Shown one piece after another: positions 24,365 through 35,570 of a DNA stretch of 64,000 bases; within the stretch, counting starts at the first letter, position 1; every line of letters begins with the position of its first letter. The stretch comes from Xenoacremonium recifei. Lineage: Eukaryota; Ascomycota; Sordariomycetes; Hypocreales; Nectriaceae. The translations under genes and the position numbers were made by a program. Where the stretch lies: NCBI GenBank assembly GCA_012184525.1, contig WOFQ01000035.1:186001-250000 (forward strand), written 5' to 3'. The notes under the pieces were generated by a model. The model did not search any database and was not told the DNA's origin. It saw nothing but the letters and a program-made list of their open reading frames with translations.

Positions 24365-25395
24365 GGTGGAAGGAGCAAATATAAAGGGTTGTGTAGAGGC
24401 AAGAGAACTTGGGTTTCAAGGAGTAGCAGTCCACGGCTGAGAGGAGACTCAGGAATGCTGTTAAGACACAAGTAGAAGTTCAGCCAACTACATACAATAA
24501 AGGTTTGAAAGAAGCAAGAGAGAAGGAGACAAGAGAAACTCTGCCCCAGCACACCGCAAAACCAAGTCCTAGGTGCTATACCGTCTCCATAGTCGATCAA
24601 ATGCTGGGACGCGCCCCAGCAGAGTTGCCGTGCCAGAATGAGCCCCTATTTCGATTTGCGCCTCGACTAAGATGAAGGACAGCCAGCGAGGAAAAATCTG
24701 AGCGCGCATGTGCCCCATTTAGAAGCGACACTGCACAGAACTTGCTGAGCCGTAGCGGGCGTTCTGTGAAGCGAGCCGTCTACCCTTGTCAAGCTGTTGG
24801 CCCGATACTCGACCACCTTACCCACTCACACAAAGGAAGACTCGAGCATCCCTCCAAGGTGTCTTCACCAACGATGTCAATCTTTGGCGCGAGAAATGAT
24901 ACACGACGCGCGAGAAGGATCAACAGACGCGCTCGCTCAAGTCATGGACCACCGCGTGTCACAGAAAGCTTCCGTGATAGAGGCACGCTTTCAGCGCGCA
25001 GCTGACAGTTCACGACTCCCCCCACGACTCCGCACAGCCCCGGGGAGGCCGGTTTGGCCTTCCGGATCTGGCTCCCGGCGATCCAGCTCGTTTGAGAATT
25101 GTGCCTCACAGCAGGGATAAGCCCTTGTTGAGTACCGTGAACATTCCTTTTTTTTCTGCACCTAAAGCTCGGACGCCACATTCAACCAGTTTTTGACCAT
25201 GATACTAAAATCTCATTGACATGGGTGGTTCCCCTGAGTCTTCCAGCGGGTTCTATGTCTGCCAGGAAAGCCTTGCTTGTCGGCTGAGTCCTACATTCTG
25301 CGGCGAGTCAGGATTCTTGTGGCCTTTCCCCCGTCAGAATTTCCTCTCCAGGTCACCCTTCATCGTCAAACACTTCAAGGCACCACCGCGTCAAG
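24365..25395. promoter_or_regulatory. Divergent promoter of module copy B
   Basis: 1031 bp between starts, almost the same as in copy A. It carries the shared stretches at 24452-24469 and 24561-24571. An ATATAAA box at about 24379-24385 lies close to the small-gene start. Confidence 0.5.
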
Positions 25396-27850
25396 ATGGC
25401 ACACGCTCCTCCGAACAAAATCTTTGGAGGCAGGGCTCTGGACGTCAAAAAGCTCAGCGAGCTTCGACAAGAATTGGACTATGCGCATCCTGGCCAGGAT
25501 CGCGATATCGGCTTCTATAAAGCCATGAGGAACTATTCTCTAGAGTTCGTCACTAGCAGAGGTATCGAGGGACAAGACCTCCACAGATGGAAGGATCGTG
25601 ATCACCAGGACGGGCTCTATGAAATGGCCACGGCCTTTTTGGAACGCGATGGTAACGGAATAAAGTATTGGCCTGATGATAAGTCGCATCCATTCTATGG
25701 CAAGCTACAATATTCGAGGGACTTCAGCAAGTACGTTTTGCCTTTGTCTGTTTCTCCCCTTTCGCCTGATCCGATACACTTCTTTACCGGCAGTAGTAAT
25801 GCTATGTATATTGACCTCGCTGCCTTCTAGGATCAAGTCTACTTTAGTCCAACTCTTCTATAGGAGCAACCAGCAACGCAAGCGCGTAACAAAACAAGGA
25901 GGAGGTGTTGACGGCGACTTCGGTGAAGATGGCGACGGTGCGGATCCCCCCTCATCGTCAGTTTCGGAAGCAACCCAGCCGTCGAAAGATATTAGCAGGT
26001 AAGGTTCCTCATGCACGTCGACATCGCTTCCTACTGCGTTCCATTCCGTGAAGAGCCTCTTTCTGATTACTCCTGCTTGTCCAGTTCCTCCGCCCAGACG
26101 GAACCATATAGTACTTCGTCATTCCAGCCAGCACAGGGAAACACCATATCTCGTGCTGCAGATGCTGTGCTCCCTCCAGATCATACCAATATACCTCATG
26201 ATGCGAGAAATGGGATTCCTCCGGATCAACATACCATACCCCGTGACCAGTACGAGCCCCCTTCCAGCCCAGATCAAAGGAACAATGTGAGTCTCCATTG
26301 TAGCTTTCTCACATGGCAGCATCGCTGATGTCCTCTTGTAGCTCCCAGACGCCAACCCCAACTCCAACAAACGTTCCGCGCCGACCGACCGAGCTGACCG
26401 GTCTCCCAAGAAGAGACGTCCAAAGCCCCTTGGTATGCCCACGGCTGCCTCACACAAGCCCCGACGTACCATCCCTCAACCACTAGACTACTCAACAACA
26501 TGGTTCGAGAACGAAGGGATCCTATACGAGGAAGTTCATCGTACCAGTCGGGGTAGACCAATCAGACCCACGAGGCGTGCCTCTTGGGTCGACCTGGAGA
26601 AGTATCATCTCTCTACATCTGAAAGTGCTGTTTCCGAGGAGGTGTCGCGGTCTGATTCTCTTGAGCCTGGCTCGGACGAAGATGTGACAGATGCCCAGGA
26701 GACGCCGAAGCCTTCTGAGAAAGTCCATCAAGGCCTCACAGATGAAGATGTTGACACTAGGAACCCCGATACTTCGGGACAGAACGGCCCCAAGCGAAAA
26801 ATCATCTTCAAGAACAGGGCCATGCAGCCACCCTCCTCAGGATCGTCACCACCACCTCCCATTCCCACCTTGCCTCAAACCTTTGACTCTTCAGGGTCTC
26901 TGGGGCCAGACCGCACATATGCGCAGACCTCTAGTCAGCAGACTTGGCAAAATGACTCGCTACCCTCTGGCTCACGCCCATTGTCCTCTCGAGCCAGCCC
27001 TACTGCTGAGGAGGCATTGCCAGCTCGAAGTGACAGTATCCATGAGACAGTCCGCCAATCGGCAGAGCCTGGTGATCCCAGAGGGCCGGTTCAACACGAT
27101 ATCGCGACTCATCATGACGCCTCGACTTTCCAAGATAACCCTGCTCCACAAAGCGACTCAACCCATCACTCAAACTCTAGAATTGAGTCCGTCTGCGCCC
27201 CCGACTCTGCTCATCCGACACACTTGTCCGACCAGGTTCCTTCTCGGCAAGGTCTTGGTATTGATCCGCCAGAATGGTTCAAGCATCTGCAACGCAGCGA
27301 CACTGTTGGAACAGAAGACCAAGGTGAAGCAGACAGGCGTGCCAGGGCTGCCTCAGTGCCTCCAAACCTCGCCAAAAAGATTCGTCGCTCAGTACCTACA
27401 GCACCAGCAAAACCAACGGCGCCGAGTACATCGATGCCTCCGCCCCCACGATCCATACCCGCTCAAGGGCGGGCAAAATCTGGTGTTGATGTCGTAATCC
27501 AGTATTGGGTCTACACATCTCCCGGCAGTTGCACGAAGTGGGATCTAAAGAATACATTTGCAAAAAAGGCCCTAGCCGAGCTGGTCGGGGAGCTTCCCTT
27601 TGAGGGTAAATTCTCTAGGCTTTCTCTTACCTTGAAAGCCGATAGTCTTTACTGCAAATCTGCAATGGATGTTGGAGATGAGGAGGAATTCAGCGGTACG
27701 AAGTCTCAATTTCAAGACCAAATGCGCAAGCATGTGAACGCGCAAAAAGAGAAGACGGGCAAGATCGTTTTCGGCATGCACATTGAACCTGAGTGGGAAG
27801 AGGTTGCTTCGCCAGGCGAGGGAGAAGCAGAGCCAGAGAGCTTTTGGTAA
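25396..27850 (+). CDS. Large two-domain, probably nuclear protein, copy B of the duplicated module
   Basis: Four exons: 25396-25730, 25831-25998, 26085-26286, 26342-27850; 737 aa, intron phases 2, 2, 0 as in copy A, and exon 1 is again exactly 335 nt. By eye about 60 of the 112 residues encoded by exon 1 match copy A. Shared features: HQDGLYEMA, the R-D-G-N-G loop (here starting with Glu), KYWP-DKS, and a helix in exon 2 (VQLFYRSNQQRK). A basic SPKKRRPKP stretch lies at the same place as the NLS-like stretch of copy A. The linker is disordered and keeps RAASVPPNLAKK. C-terminal domain (about 617-737): YWVYTSP, WDLKNTF, LAELV-EL, QMRKHV, EWEEV and terminal ESFW. Unknown family. Confidence 0.82.
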
Positions 27851-28277
27851 TGAAGCCATTTCGTGCGTAACCCTGCTTGATGGAATTGGAAGCCCTTGGT
27901 TACATCTGTTATATACATACTTTACATACTGTTTCGGGACATTTGATGTGCCTGCGTACGAACGATAAGATAAATAGAGCGCGAAAGAAAACCGACAAGC
28001 TGTTACTACAAAATATCATCACATTTGCCCATAGTGCATACTACGACGCGAAACATGTTTGCGACAATTCTGTAGGTGGGAGGATTATCCCTCGTCGTAA
28101 TAAGGACATGGGTTCAATGCTTGCGTTGCGCGACATTACACTAAGTCGTCTAGCATTGGAATGAGATATAGTTTTCGAGATGAAATAATACATTCATTGC
28201 AAGACCAGTGCCTTTGGTACAAGGCGACATTATAGTACAATTCCAAACGCCTCCAAAAACAACTCTACAAAGATCTT
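27851..28277. other. Convergent 3' intergenic region
   Basis: Tail-to-tail spacer between the copy B large gene and the next minus-strand gene. No gene seen. Confidence 0.6.
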
Positions 28278-28898
28278 CTACGCGGCCATCATGCTGCACA
28301 GCTCCCAGTCGCCGCTGGCTTGCTGTCGCCAGGAGCTCGAGACTGTCGCCTCAACAGTCTCCAGCTCACTCTTGCCACGGCGCTTCTCGACCTGACGGAA
28401 CAGCGTGACACGATAGCTGATGGCGACGGCCATGAGGTCGATCTCGACGACCTGCGGATCGTGCATCTTGTATGCCAACCACTCCTCGCAGTCCTTCAGA
28501 GCCTCTGCCAGCGGAGGATCCGACTCCTTGGAGCGCACCTCGGGATCGCCAAACAGGAACTTGTTGCTCACGATGGCGTCCTTGCCGAGGTACTTGCGTG
28601 CGCTCTTGGGCTTGTCGCAAAGGGCGCGCCAGAGCAGCGTCTCCATCTCCTTGGCGGCGGCGCGGTTGCGGCCCTTGATGGTGTTGAGCTTCTCTTCATC
28701 TTCATCGTCGTCCTTGTCGTCTTGTTCGGGGGACTTGTTGCGGTTGAAGAAGTCGCCTGAGTCGATTCCAGGGGTGAGCGAAGCGTTGCCGCGGGAGGCG
28801 AGTTGCATGTCGCCATTCCAGTTGGAGTCTTCGAACTTGGTGTGGCCTTTGAGGCCGTGAGGGGAGGGATCGGTGGTGAGGCCTAGCATGGACGGCAT
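28278..28898 (-). CDS. Conserved hypothetical protein, possible NTF2-like/SnoaL-type fold
   Basis: Single exon, 206 aa, starting MPSMLGLTTDP. Residues 1-75 are polar with an acidic run (QDDKDDDEDEEK). From about 80 to the end the pattern is that of a small alpha+beta NTF2-like domain: helix with LLWRALCDKP, then DAIVSNKFLFGDP, a helix with DCEEWLAYKM, then strands IDLMAVAISYRVTLFRQ, TVEATVSSSWRQ and DWELCSMMAA. DUF4440/SnoaL-like proteins share this order, ending in a W-x-R/Q...W-x-L strand pair. The family call is from pattern only. The substrate or partner is unknown. It is divergent from ROK1 across about 1 kb. Confidence 0.7.
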   Translation of the reverse strand: MPSMLGLTTDPSPHGLKGHTKFEDSNWNGDMQLASRGNASLTPGIDSGDFFNRNKSPEQDDKDDDEDEEKLNTIKGRNRAAAKEMETLLWRALCDKPKSARKYLGKDAIVSNKFLFGDPEVRSKESDPPLAEALKDCEEWLAYKMHDPQVVEIDLMAVAISYRVTLFRQVEKRRGKSELETVEATVSSSWRQQASGDWELCSMMAA

Positions 28899-29913
28899 TT
28901 TGGCGGTTAATGAGGATGAAGCTGTAGTTCTGGTGTGCTGTAAGTCGGTAGTGTGTTACTGATGGTGATGCAGAAGTTCAATACGTTCAACTCGAATGCA
29001 ACACAACTCATGGGAAACGCCCATTGATATCATATCCCCTCCATTACCCCTCCCTGTCATGACATGCGCTCACAGTCCTGGCATGTCTCCCAATGAGCAA
29101 CGTCAGCCATGATGCAGCGGTTGAGAAATCCGGATTGCTGGAGGCTGTGGGTGACGTCAGTTTTGGGCCAGCCCGCCATCAACAGCCATGTCGATATGAC
29201 GGTGATCGACAGAGACTGATGGAGGTACGCGCCGAGGGTTCCATGATTTCAGGGCTGGCGGAACCGGTTGCCGTCCCGAACTTGTTTCGATTCGCCATCC
29301 CACATGGCAGAGGATGTCTGTTGGTGCTTCCAGGCGTTGTTCTAGAGCAGATGCGCGATCGTCGATGAAGCCAGTGAGATTTAGCGCTGGGGACTAAAGC
29401 CAGGGTCCTTTTGTCTACCCTGCACGATCAATTTCAACGGTTGCGAAATGAGATATGTACCAGATGGGATGTCTTTAAGACGCAATAACCGATTCAGAAA
29501 TGTCAACTTTATTAAATTAACCTGATTTCATGATGCTAATTGCTGGACGTGATTATATAAGTGTAGACGCGCAAGTAAGAAGAAGGGTCGTGAGAGTATT
29601 AAATGTGTGGAAGGGTTATAAATGAGATTCATATTATTGACTACGCAACGCCCTCCTTAACATACGAAGAGTCTCTCTCATAACCAAAGACAGTAGATTC
29701 CCCACAGATAGGAATTATTCAATTAATTACAAGTACCATAAATGCATGACAATAAGTAGCACATTTCAGAGCGGTTTACAGCTGCGCCACATCGCGGGGA
29801 TTAGCGTGCATCAGCCACATCGCTTATCGATAACAGGAATTTTTGACATTTCCATCTCGAAACCTCACCATCAACCTCAAACTCCTACACACAGCTTCGG
29901 TCTGCTCGTCGCC
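28899..29913. other. Divergent intergenic region upstream of ROK1
   Basis: 1 kb with no supported gene. AT-rich from about 29500 to 29740, where ROK1 transcription probably starts. Confidence 0.5.
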
Positions 29914-31995
29914 ATGGATATCCTCAAGGTCCTCTCGCGAGGCACCAAGAAGACAGGCAAGGGCACCCAGAATGGCCTGAACAGCACGGCCAAGCTGCCC
30001 TCGGCTGGCACAAAGACCAACCCTCAACTTTTCCATGATCAAGTCCGCGGCCAGAAACGAAAACGCACTCGCGAAGAGCCTGACTCGATCGAAGCACCCG
30101 CCGAGCTCCCTGAAGTCGATTTCTTTGCCCCTAAACCCGAGAATGCACCCCAACCGCATCCCGAATCACAAGAAACGGAGCGAGCAGCAAGCCCTGCCCT
30201 AGCAGAGCCTCAGCTGCTCAGCCAAGACGAGTGCCGCCAGCTCCTGCGATCGCACCGACTCAAAATCACCCTGCTGTCAAAGCCCGAAGACCAGTCCAAG
30301 GTGAAGAAGTCCAAGAAAAAGAAGAAGGCCGTGGTGGAGACGAAGAAGAACGAAAAGAAACAGCTCTTCCCACAGCCTCTAAATTCGTTCGGCGAGCTGC
30401 GCAGCACGTACGGTATCTCTCGTCGGGTGGCCGAGAACCTGGTGTTTGAGGGTTACAGGGTACCGACAGAGGTGCAAATGGGATCTCTCCCTTTGCTCTT
30501 GCACCCTGAGGTGGCTCTGAAGGACGAAGACGGACTCGCAGACGGTGTTGATTTCCTGGCTATTGCGCCAACTGGAAGTGGAAAGACGATCAGTTTTCTC
30601 ATCCCCACGATCAACAACATCATGCGAAGACGGGCAAAAGAGGATCTACACGATATCCACGAGCTCGAGGCTATTATCGTTGCACCTACACGAGAGCTGG
30701 TTCATCAGATCACGAGCGAGGGGCTCAAGCTAGCAAAAGGGACTGGTCTCCGGATCGTCTCGATGAAGAAGGGAACACAATTAGCGGCTGAACAGCATAC
30801 AGTGGCAGAAGACAGCTCTGAAGACGAGGGCGAGGCAGAAGATTCCGAGTCTGACGACGATAAGCCGGCTGAACCCAAGCCAGGATCCGTTACCAAGGCG
30901 GATATCCTGGTGACAACTCCTGCGTTGCTGCTCAACTTTCTCACTTCAGGTCCTGCCAGCGCCCAGAAGGTTCTGCCAACTGTACGGGATCTTGCCCTGG
31001 ACGAAGCGGATGTTCTGCTAGACCCTCTCTTCCGGGAGCAAATGCTGGGCATCTGGACTGCCTGTACCAACGTCGACTTGCGATTGTCATTTTGGTCAGC
31101 CACCATGGGTTCAAATATCGAGTCTCTCGTCACAGAGAAGCTCAAGGCCCGAGCCGAATCTCTCGGCCACGCGCAGAAGCCCCTAATCAGACTTGTTGTC
31201 GGTCTGAAGGACACTGCCGTCCCCAACATCACTCACAAGCTCACTTACACGGCCAGCGAGCAGGGAAAATTGCTTGCATTGCGCCAACTCTTGCATCCTA
31301 CTTCGAGCGACGACTCGGGTCCACCACTGAGGCCCCCTTTTCTCGTTTTTACACAGACCATCGACCGAGCCACAGCCCTGCACGAGGAACTCAAGTATGA
31401 TATCCCTCTCGAGGCAGGGGGATCTTCTAGGATTGCAGCTCTCCACAGTGGTCTGAACGACTCGGCGCGAGCAACCATCATGCGCAAGTTTCGCGCTGGC
31501 GAGATTTGGGTGCTGATCACCACTGATGTGCTCGCCCGGGGTGTCGACTTTGCAGGCGTCAACGGTGTGGTCAACTACGATGTGCCGGGTTCAAGTGCTG
31601 GCTACGTGCATCGAGCTGGGCGAACCGGCCGGGCGGGTCGAGAGGGCGGTGTTGCGGTCACGTTCTACACCAAGGAGGACATTCCATTCGTGAAAATGGT
31701 GGCGAATGTGATTGCCGCAAGCGAGAAGCAGGCTGGCAAGACAGGCGACAACGCCGGCGTCCAGAAGTGGCTTCTCGATGCACTGCCCAATGTTGCCAAG
31801 GCGGACCGCAAGAAGCTGAAAGAACGCGGCGTGGAGGCCCGGCGGTCGGGCAGCAAGGCCAAGATTACGTCCAAGAGCGGCTACGAGAGGCGCAAGGAGA
31901 ACAACCGCAAGGGTGCCATCGAAGGCAGCAAGAAGCGGAAGACGCAGAAGGCGGACGACAGCGACGAGGAGGCGGAATGGGCTGGGTTTGAATGA
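29914..31995 (+). CDS. ROK1: ATP-dependent RNA helicase ROK1 (DEAD-box)
   Basis: Single exon, 693 aa. The open frame extends upstream, but the ATG giving MDILKVLSRGTKK matches the usual ROK1 N-terminus (Lys-rich, MDIFK/MDILK-like). ROK1 acts in the nucleolus in 18S rRNA processing and release of early small-subunit factors. Motifs in order: Q-motif region GYRVPTEVQ, motif I APTGSGKT (about 217), Ia PTRELVHQ, DEAD (about 362), SAT in FWSATMG, TTDVLARGVDF, and HRAGRTGRAG (about 565). An acidic Ser/Glu insert lies between Ia and II (about 290-325), and the C-terminal tail is Lys/Arg-rich. All catalytic motifs are intact. Confidence 0.93.
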   Translation: MDILKVLSRGTKKTGKGTQNGLNSTAKLPSAGTKTNPQLFHDQVRGQKRKRTREEPDSIEAPAELPEVDFFAPKPENAPQPHPESQETERAASPALAEPQLLSQDECRQLLRSHRLKITLLSKPEDQSKVKKSKKKKKAVVETKKNEKKQLFPQPLNSFGELRSTYGISRRVAENLVFEGYRVPTEVQMGSLPLLLHPEVALKDEDGLADGVDFLAIAPTGSGKTISFLIPTINNIMRRRAKEDLHDIHELEAIIVAPTRELVHQITSEGLKLAKGTGLRIVSMKKGTQLAAEQHTVAEDSSEDEGEAEDSESDDDKPAEPKPGSVTKADILVTTPALLLNFLTSGPASAQKVLPTVRDLALDEADVLLDPLFREQMLGIWTACTNVDLRLSFWSATMGSNIESLVTEKLKARAESLGHAQKPLIRLVVGLKDTAVPNITHKLTYTASEQGKLLALRQLLHPTSSDDSGPPLRPPFLVFTQTIDRATALHEELKYDIPLEAGGSSRIAALHSGLNDSARATIMRKFRAGEIWVLITTDVLARGVDFAGVNGVVNYDVPGSSAGYVHRAGRTGRAGREGGVAVTFYTKEDIPFVKMVANVIAASEKQAGKTGDNAGVQKWLLDALPNVAKADRKKLKERGVEARRSGSKAKITSKSGYERRKENNRKGAIEGSKKRKTQKADDSDEEAEWAGFE

Positions 31996-34021
31996 CGGCC
32001 GTGAGCCATAACGGGAGGAGGACACATCATCATCACCATCGACATTATCAGCGCTTGTTGGCGAATAAATTACCCTGAACATGTACCCTTTGCTGTATCC
32101 CTTCAACTCGCTCACTCATCTTATTTGTCTGCTTGGCACATTTACGCACGCAGCTCGGCAGTGACTAGCTCTCCAGGACGGCATTGAGGCACCGGCCATG
32201 GTCCCTGAAAAGGCAAATGATGTCTCAGTTGACCGTTGACGACAACATCCAGACCAGCCAAGAGGCTGGGCACAGGGCTATTCGAAATTGACAGCAATAA
32301 CGTCGACAATAGAACAGCTGGTTTCCTCTCTTGGCTTTTCTTGGCCTCCTTGGCTCTCTTACAACTTACACCAGTGCTAGCCAGCCTCTTTGACATCCCG
32401 CCCCTCCATCAGCTAGGCTCTAACCTAGTCGCTGGCCTGCACCGCCCCTGTTATTTCGGGGGAGGCAAATCACATCAGAGAACTGGCGGGCCCCCTGTTG
32501 TTTCATCGACAGTGCAGCGGCAGGGGCTTTAAAAGACTTTCAAGAGCCGTGATGGAAGACTTTTCGGCTGTTGGTGACGCGGTTGCGGGAATAAATCACC
32601 CGTCTGTCAAACAAACAGAACAAAGCTGCTCAACAAATGGACCCTGTAACCGACCTGGCGGATCTGGACGTGAGGCCCCGAGACATGCTCGAGTCAGGCC
32701 GCACGTGGAATGCGAGGGCGGGTTTCAGATTCGTCCACTGCAGCGGTCGAATGAGCAAAGCCCACATCACCGCCGTTTTTGTTCTCCCGCCTCCGCAGGG
32801 ATTGCAGCGGACACTCGATGATGTGTTTCTCTGAAGAGGAGTTGCCAAGCTGTGTGGCCGTTGCAGGGAGCACAATGGGCGGAGGGTGCCTCATGATGCT
32901 CGATCTTGGCTTCAGCCCCTCGCTGGACTGGACGCTTTGCCTAAGCGGGCTTACCACGTTGCTTGTTGTCTCACCTGCAACAAGCCCGACTGACGGCACA
33001 CACCGAGTCCCACGCCGGCTAGCACCTGTGTTTGCGCTGTAAAGAGGATGCGTTGGCGAGAGTATCCGTCCTCTGCCCACCTTGGTAGGATGTCTCACAG
33101 CCGTGTGTTGGCGCACTGCCAAATCCTGCTCAACTGCGAATCCTCCGGCCGCATCCGTCACAGTTCGGGGACATAGGAATGGGTTCACCACCACCAACCA
33201 CCACCGTCTTTTGTGGACGGAGGCACGATGACGGGCTACACTTGAGTCAAAGTGCACCGCTGAGTCTCTGCACTCGGCACCTGACCAGCCTACAAGAACC
33301 GTCATCGCGTCTAAGTGACGCCCAGAAACGGCTCGAAACTACAAACACCCAAGCGGCTAAGAAAACCCGGTCTGAGATTGACAGTCCGTCCTCAGCCCCT
33401 ATTGGCCAGGCCCTCATTTGGTTCCTGAAACAAGCTACTCCCATCCGCCATGCAGCCGGGACCCGTGATGGTCCCTGTCCGCTGCAAGGAACGAGACCTG
33501 ACAGATCTGCTGTAACGGCTCACCAGCCGCCCGCCCTTTAGCCTCAGGGTCTCCCCAAGAAACTTGGCCACGCTAGTCGGGGACAGAGCTTTCACCAGGG
33601 GGTTGCTTGCGGAAATGTAGGGCCTTGGCCCGAGATACCCAGCCCCGGCTGTGTTTTGATACAAGCTTAAGGGAAGTCTTTATATTAAACCTCTGCTGGC
33701 GCCGTCCAAGGGGCGGGCCACCCCCCGAGATCTCGTCTCGTTTGTTTCGACGTCTCGCGAGTGTTGACGCCCTTTGTCATCTGCAACTACGTACTCCCTC
33801 GGTGAGGAGAGCGAGAAAGAATCACCAGCCACTCCTTTGTTTGAATCACTATCTGAGATCGACTGGATCGCTCGCTTTTACTTCAATCGCATCGAGTCGA
33901 GCTTTGGACAAAGGACTTGTTGTCTCCCGGCCTCCTCGATTTAAACCCACCATCCCACGCATCTGTTTCAACCACGCGAAACATCTCAAGTTCCAACACG
34001 ACACTCGAAAGCATCGAGACT
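31996..34021. other. Gene-free 2 kb region upstream of TOS1
   Basis: The ROK1 3' flank and the TOS1 promoter and leader. Frames on both strands have no domain and overlap each other. A TATATTAAA stretch lies at about 33680-33688, and a CT-rich leader precedes the TOS1 start. A large promoter suits a regulated cell-wall gene. Confidence 0.5.
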
Positions 34022-35570
34022 ATGAAGTATACGTCTTCGATATTGCTGGCTTCGGCTGGCTGGGCTACGGCTCTTACTCAGCAGTGCACTGGCACGGCTG
34101 TCGATGAGGGTGGCAACTGGTTCTGTGGCGCCGTTAAGCAGATCATGTATGAGGGCATCGTCGGAAGCGGCAGCTACCAGGGCGTCACCAACATGGACGA
34201 CAGCGGCACGTGTAGTACGGCTGCCGTGCCGTTCAGTGGCTCCCTCGCGCCTCTCAACGAGGATGTACGTGCCATTCTACCAGTTAAACTCGCGTGATAT
34301 TAACGTGCCTTCACAGCTCTCTCTCCATATCAGAGGCCCCTTTAACCTTAAGGAAGTCGCCGTCTATCACCTCGCCTCGGAAAGCAAGAAGCGCGCCGTG
34401 GAGCCGGCGAGTTCGCATGTTCACGCCCGGCGTCATGGGCATGCTCATTTCCATGAAAACCGTAAGAAGAAGCGTGCCGAGGATTGGGTCATTGCGACTA
34501 TCAACGGGCAGCGGGTTTCATGGATCAACAACTACTTCGGACCGTCTACCGAAGCGGCAGCTCCTGTGGCTACGCAGGCTGCTGTCGAGGACACTGAGCC
34601 GACAACCGCTGCGGCAGCAGTTGCTACAAGTGAGGCTGTTGTTAGTGTTGCGCCTGTGGCTAGTAGTTCACAGGCTGCTGCTCAACCTTCTAGCTCTGCC
34701 GAGGCTGTTGCTTCATCCTCGTCGTCGTTTTCCAGCGATGCTACTGGTGATTGGGAGCGCACCTCATACTACAATGCCGAACAGCAGGTTGCCGACAATG
34801 TCGTCTTCCTGGGCAATTATGGCGGTCAAGGTTCTGGTGTGTGGGATACGTGAGTCGGTTGTTAGAAAGCTGTGGGAAGACTGTTGCTAACTGAGATGCA
34901 GGACCTGGGGCAACTCCCTGGCCTATCTGAATGCTGAGGGAAATGGCGGTACTTCTTCGCCTACGATTCTGGGAGACGTTTATATCCCTTCCAATACCGA
35001 GTTTGCCATTTTCAGCGCCGAGAAGTGTGACTCAAGCTGTGGTTATGCGCGTGCCCCTGATGTTGCCTACAGTGAGTACCCCTTTACACGTCACCTCTCC
35101 CAACCGAATCAGCAACTGACTCAGAGACTGTAGAGGGTTTCGCAGGTGCCAACAAGATATTCCTCTTCAACTTCAAGATGCCCCTCGACGGCGACCGCGG
35201 CTTCAACGGCGACATGCCCGCCCTCTGGGCCCTCAACGGCCGCATCCCACGCACCATGCAATACGGCTCATGCAGCTGCTGGTCTACGGGCTGCGGTGAA
35301 GCCGACATCTACGAGGTGCTTGCCTCAGGCGACACCAAGTGCAAGAGCACGTTCCATCTGCAGAACGGTGCCGGCAGCAGTGACTACTTTGAGCGTCCGA
35401 CGGAGAACTACATCAAGGTGGCGACCATCTTTGATGAGCGGACGGCGAGCGTCACGATTAAGCAGTTGCCGGATGACTTTGACTTTGCGACTGGGCTTAG
35501 TGATGCGCGGGTGAAGAAGTGGATTTCGGAGGAGGGTCATGAGGGGACGAGTTTGTTCCAGTTGAGCTGA
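34022..35570 (+). CDS. TOS1: Cell-wall protein TOS1 (DUF2403 / DUF2401)
   Basis: Four exons: 34022-34264, 34317-34849, 34902-35071, 35134-35570; 460 aa. All three introns are short GT-AG and the frame closes across each. Signal peptide about 1-18 (MKYTSSILLASAGWATAL). The N-terminal DUF2403 has the NWFCGAVKQIMYEG signature and a second Cys in GTCSTA. A His-rich, basic patch follows, then an Ala/Ser/Val-rich linker (about 180-245) of the O-mannosylated kind. The C-terminal DUF2401 carries GNYGGQGSGVWD, the DGDRGFNGDMPALW motif and the CSCWSTGCGEADIYE motif with its acidic residues. TOS1 proteins are secreted, wall-associated and glucan-active or glucan-binding. No GPI signal is present. Confidence 0.92.

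Larger units (their letters stand above)
18157..27850. repeat. Tandem duplication of a divergent two-gene module
   Basis: Copy A (18157-22728) and copy B (23840-27850) each hold the same minus-strand small membrane-protein gene and plus-strand large-protein gene, in the same order and with start-to-start spacing of 1049 and 1031 bp. Exon counts (3 and 4) and all intron phases are identical between copies. Coding sequence is clearly homologous but strongly diverged, and non-coding sequence is alignable only in short patches, so the duplication is old. Confidence 0.85.

Noticed and set aside
32694..33305. 203-codon open frame on the minus strand
   Set aside because: No domain, no hydrophobic or repeat pattern, unusual composition, and overlapping frames of similar length on the other strand.
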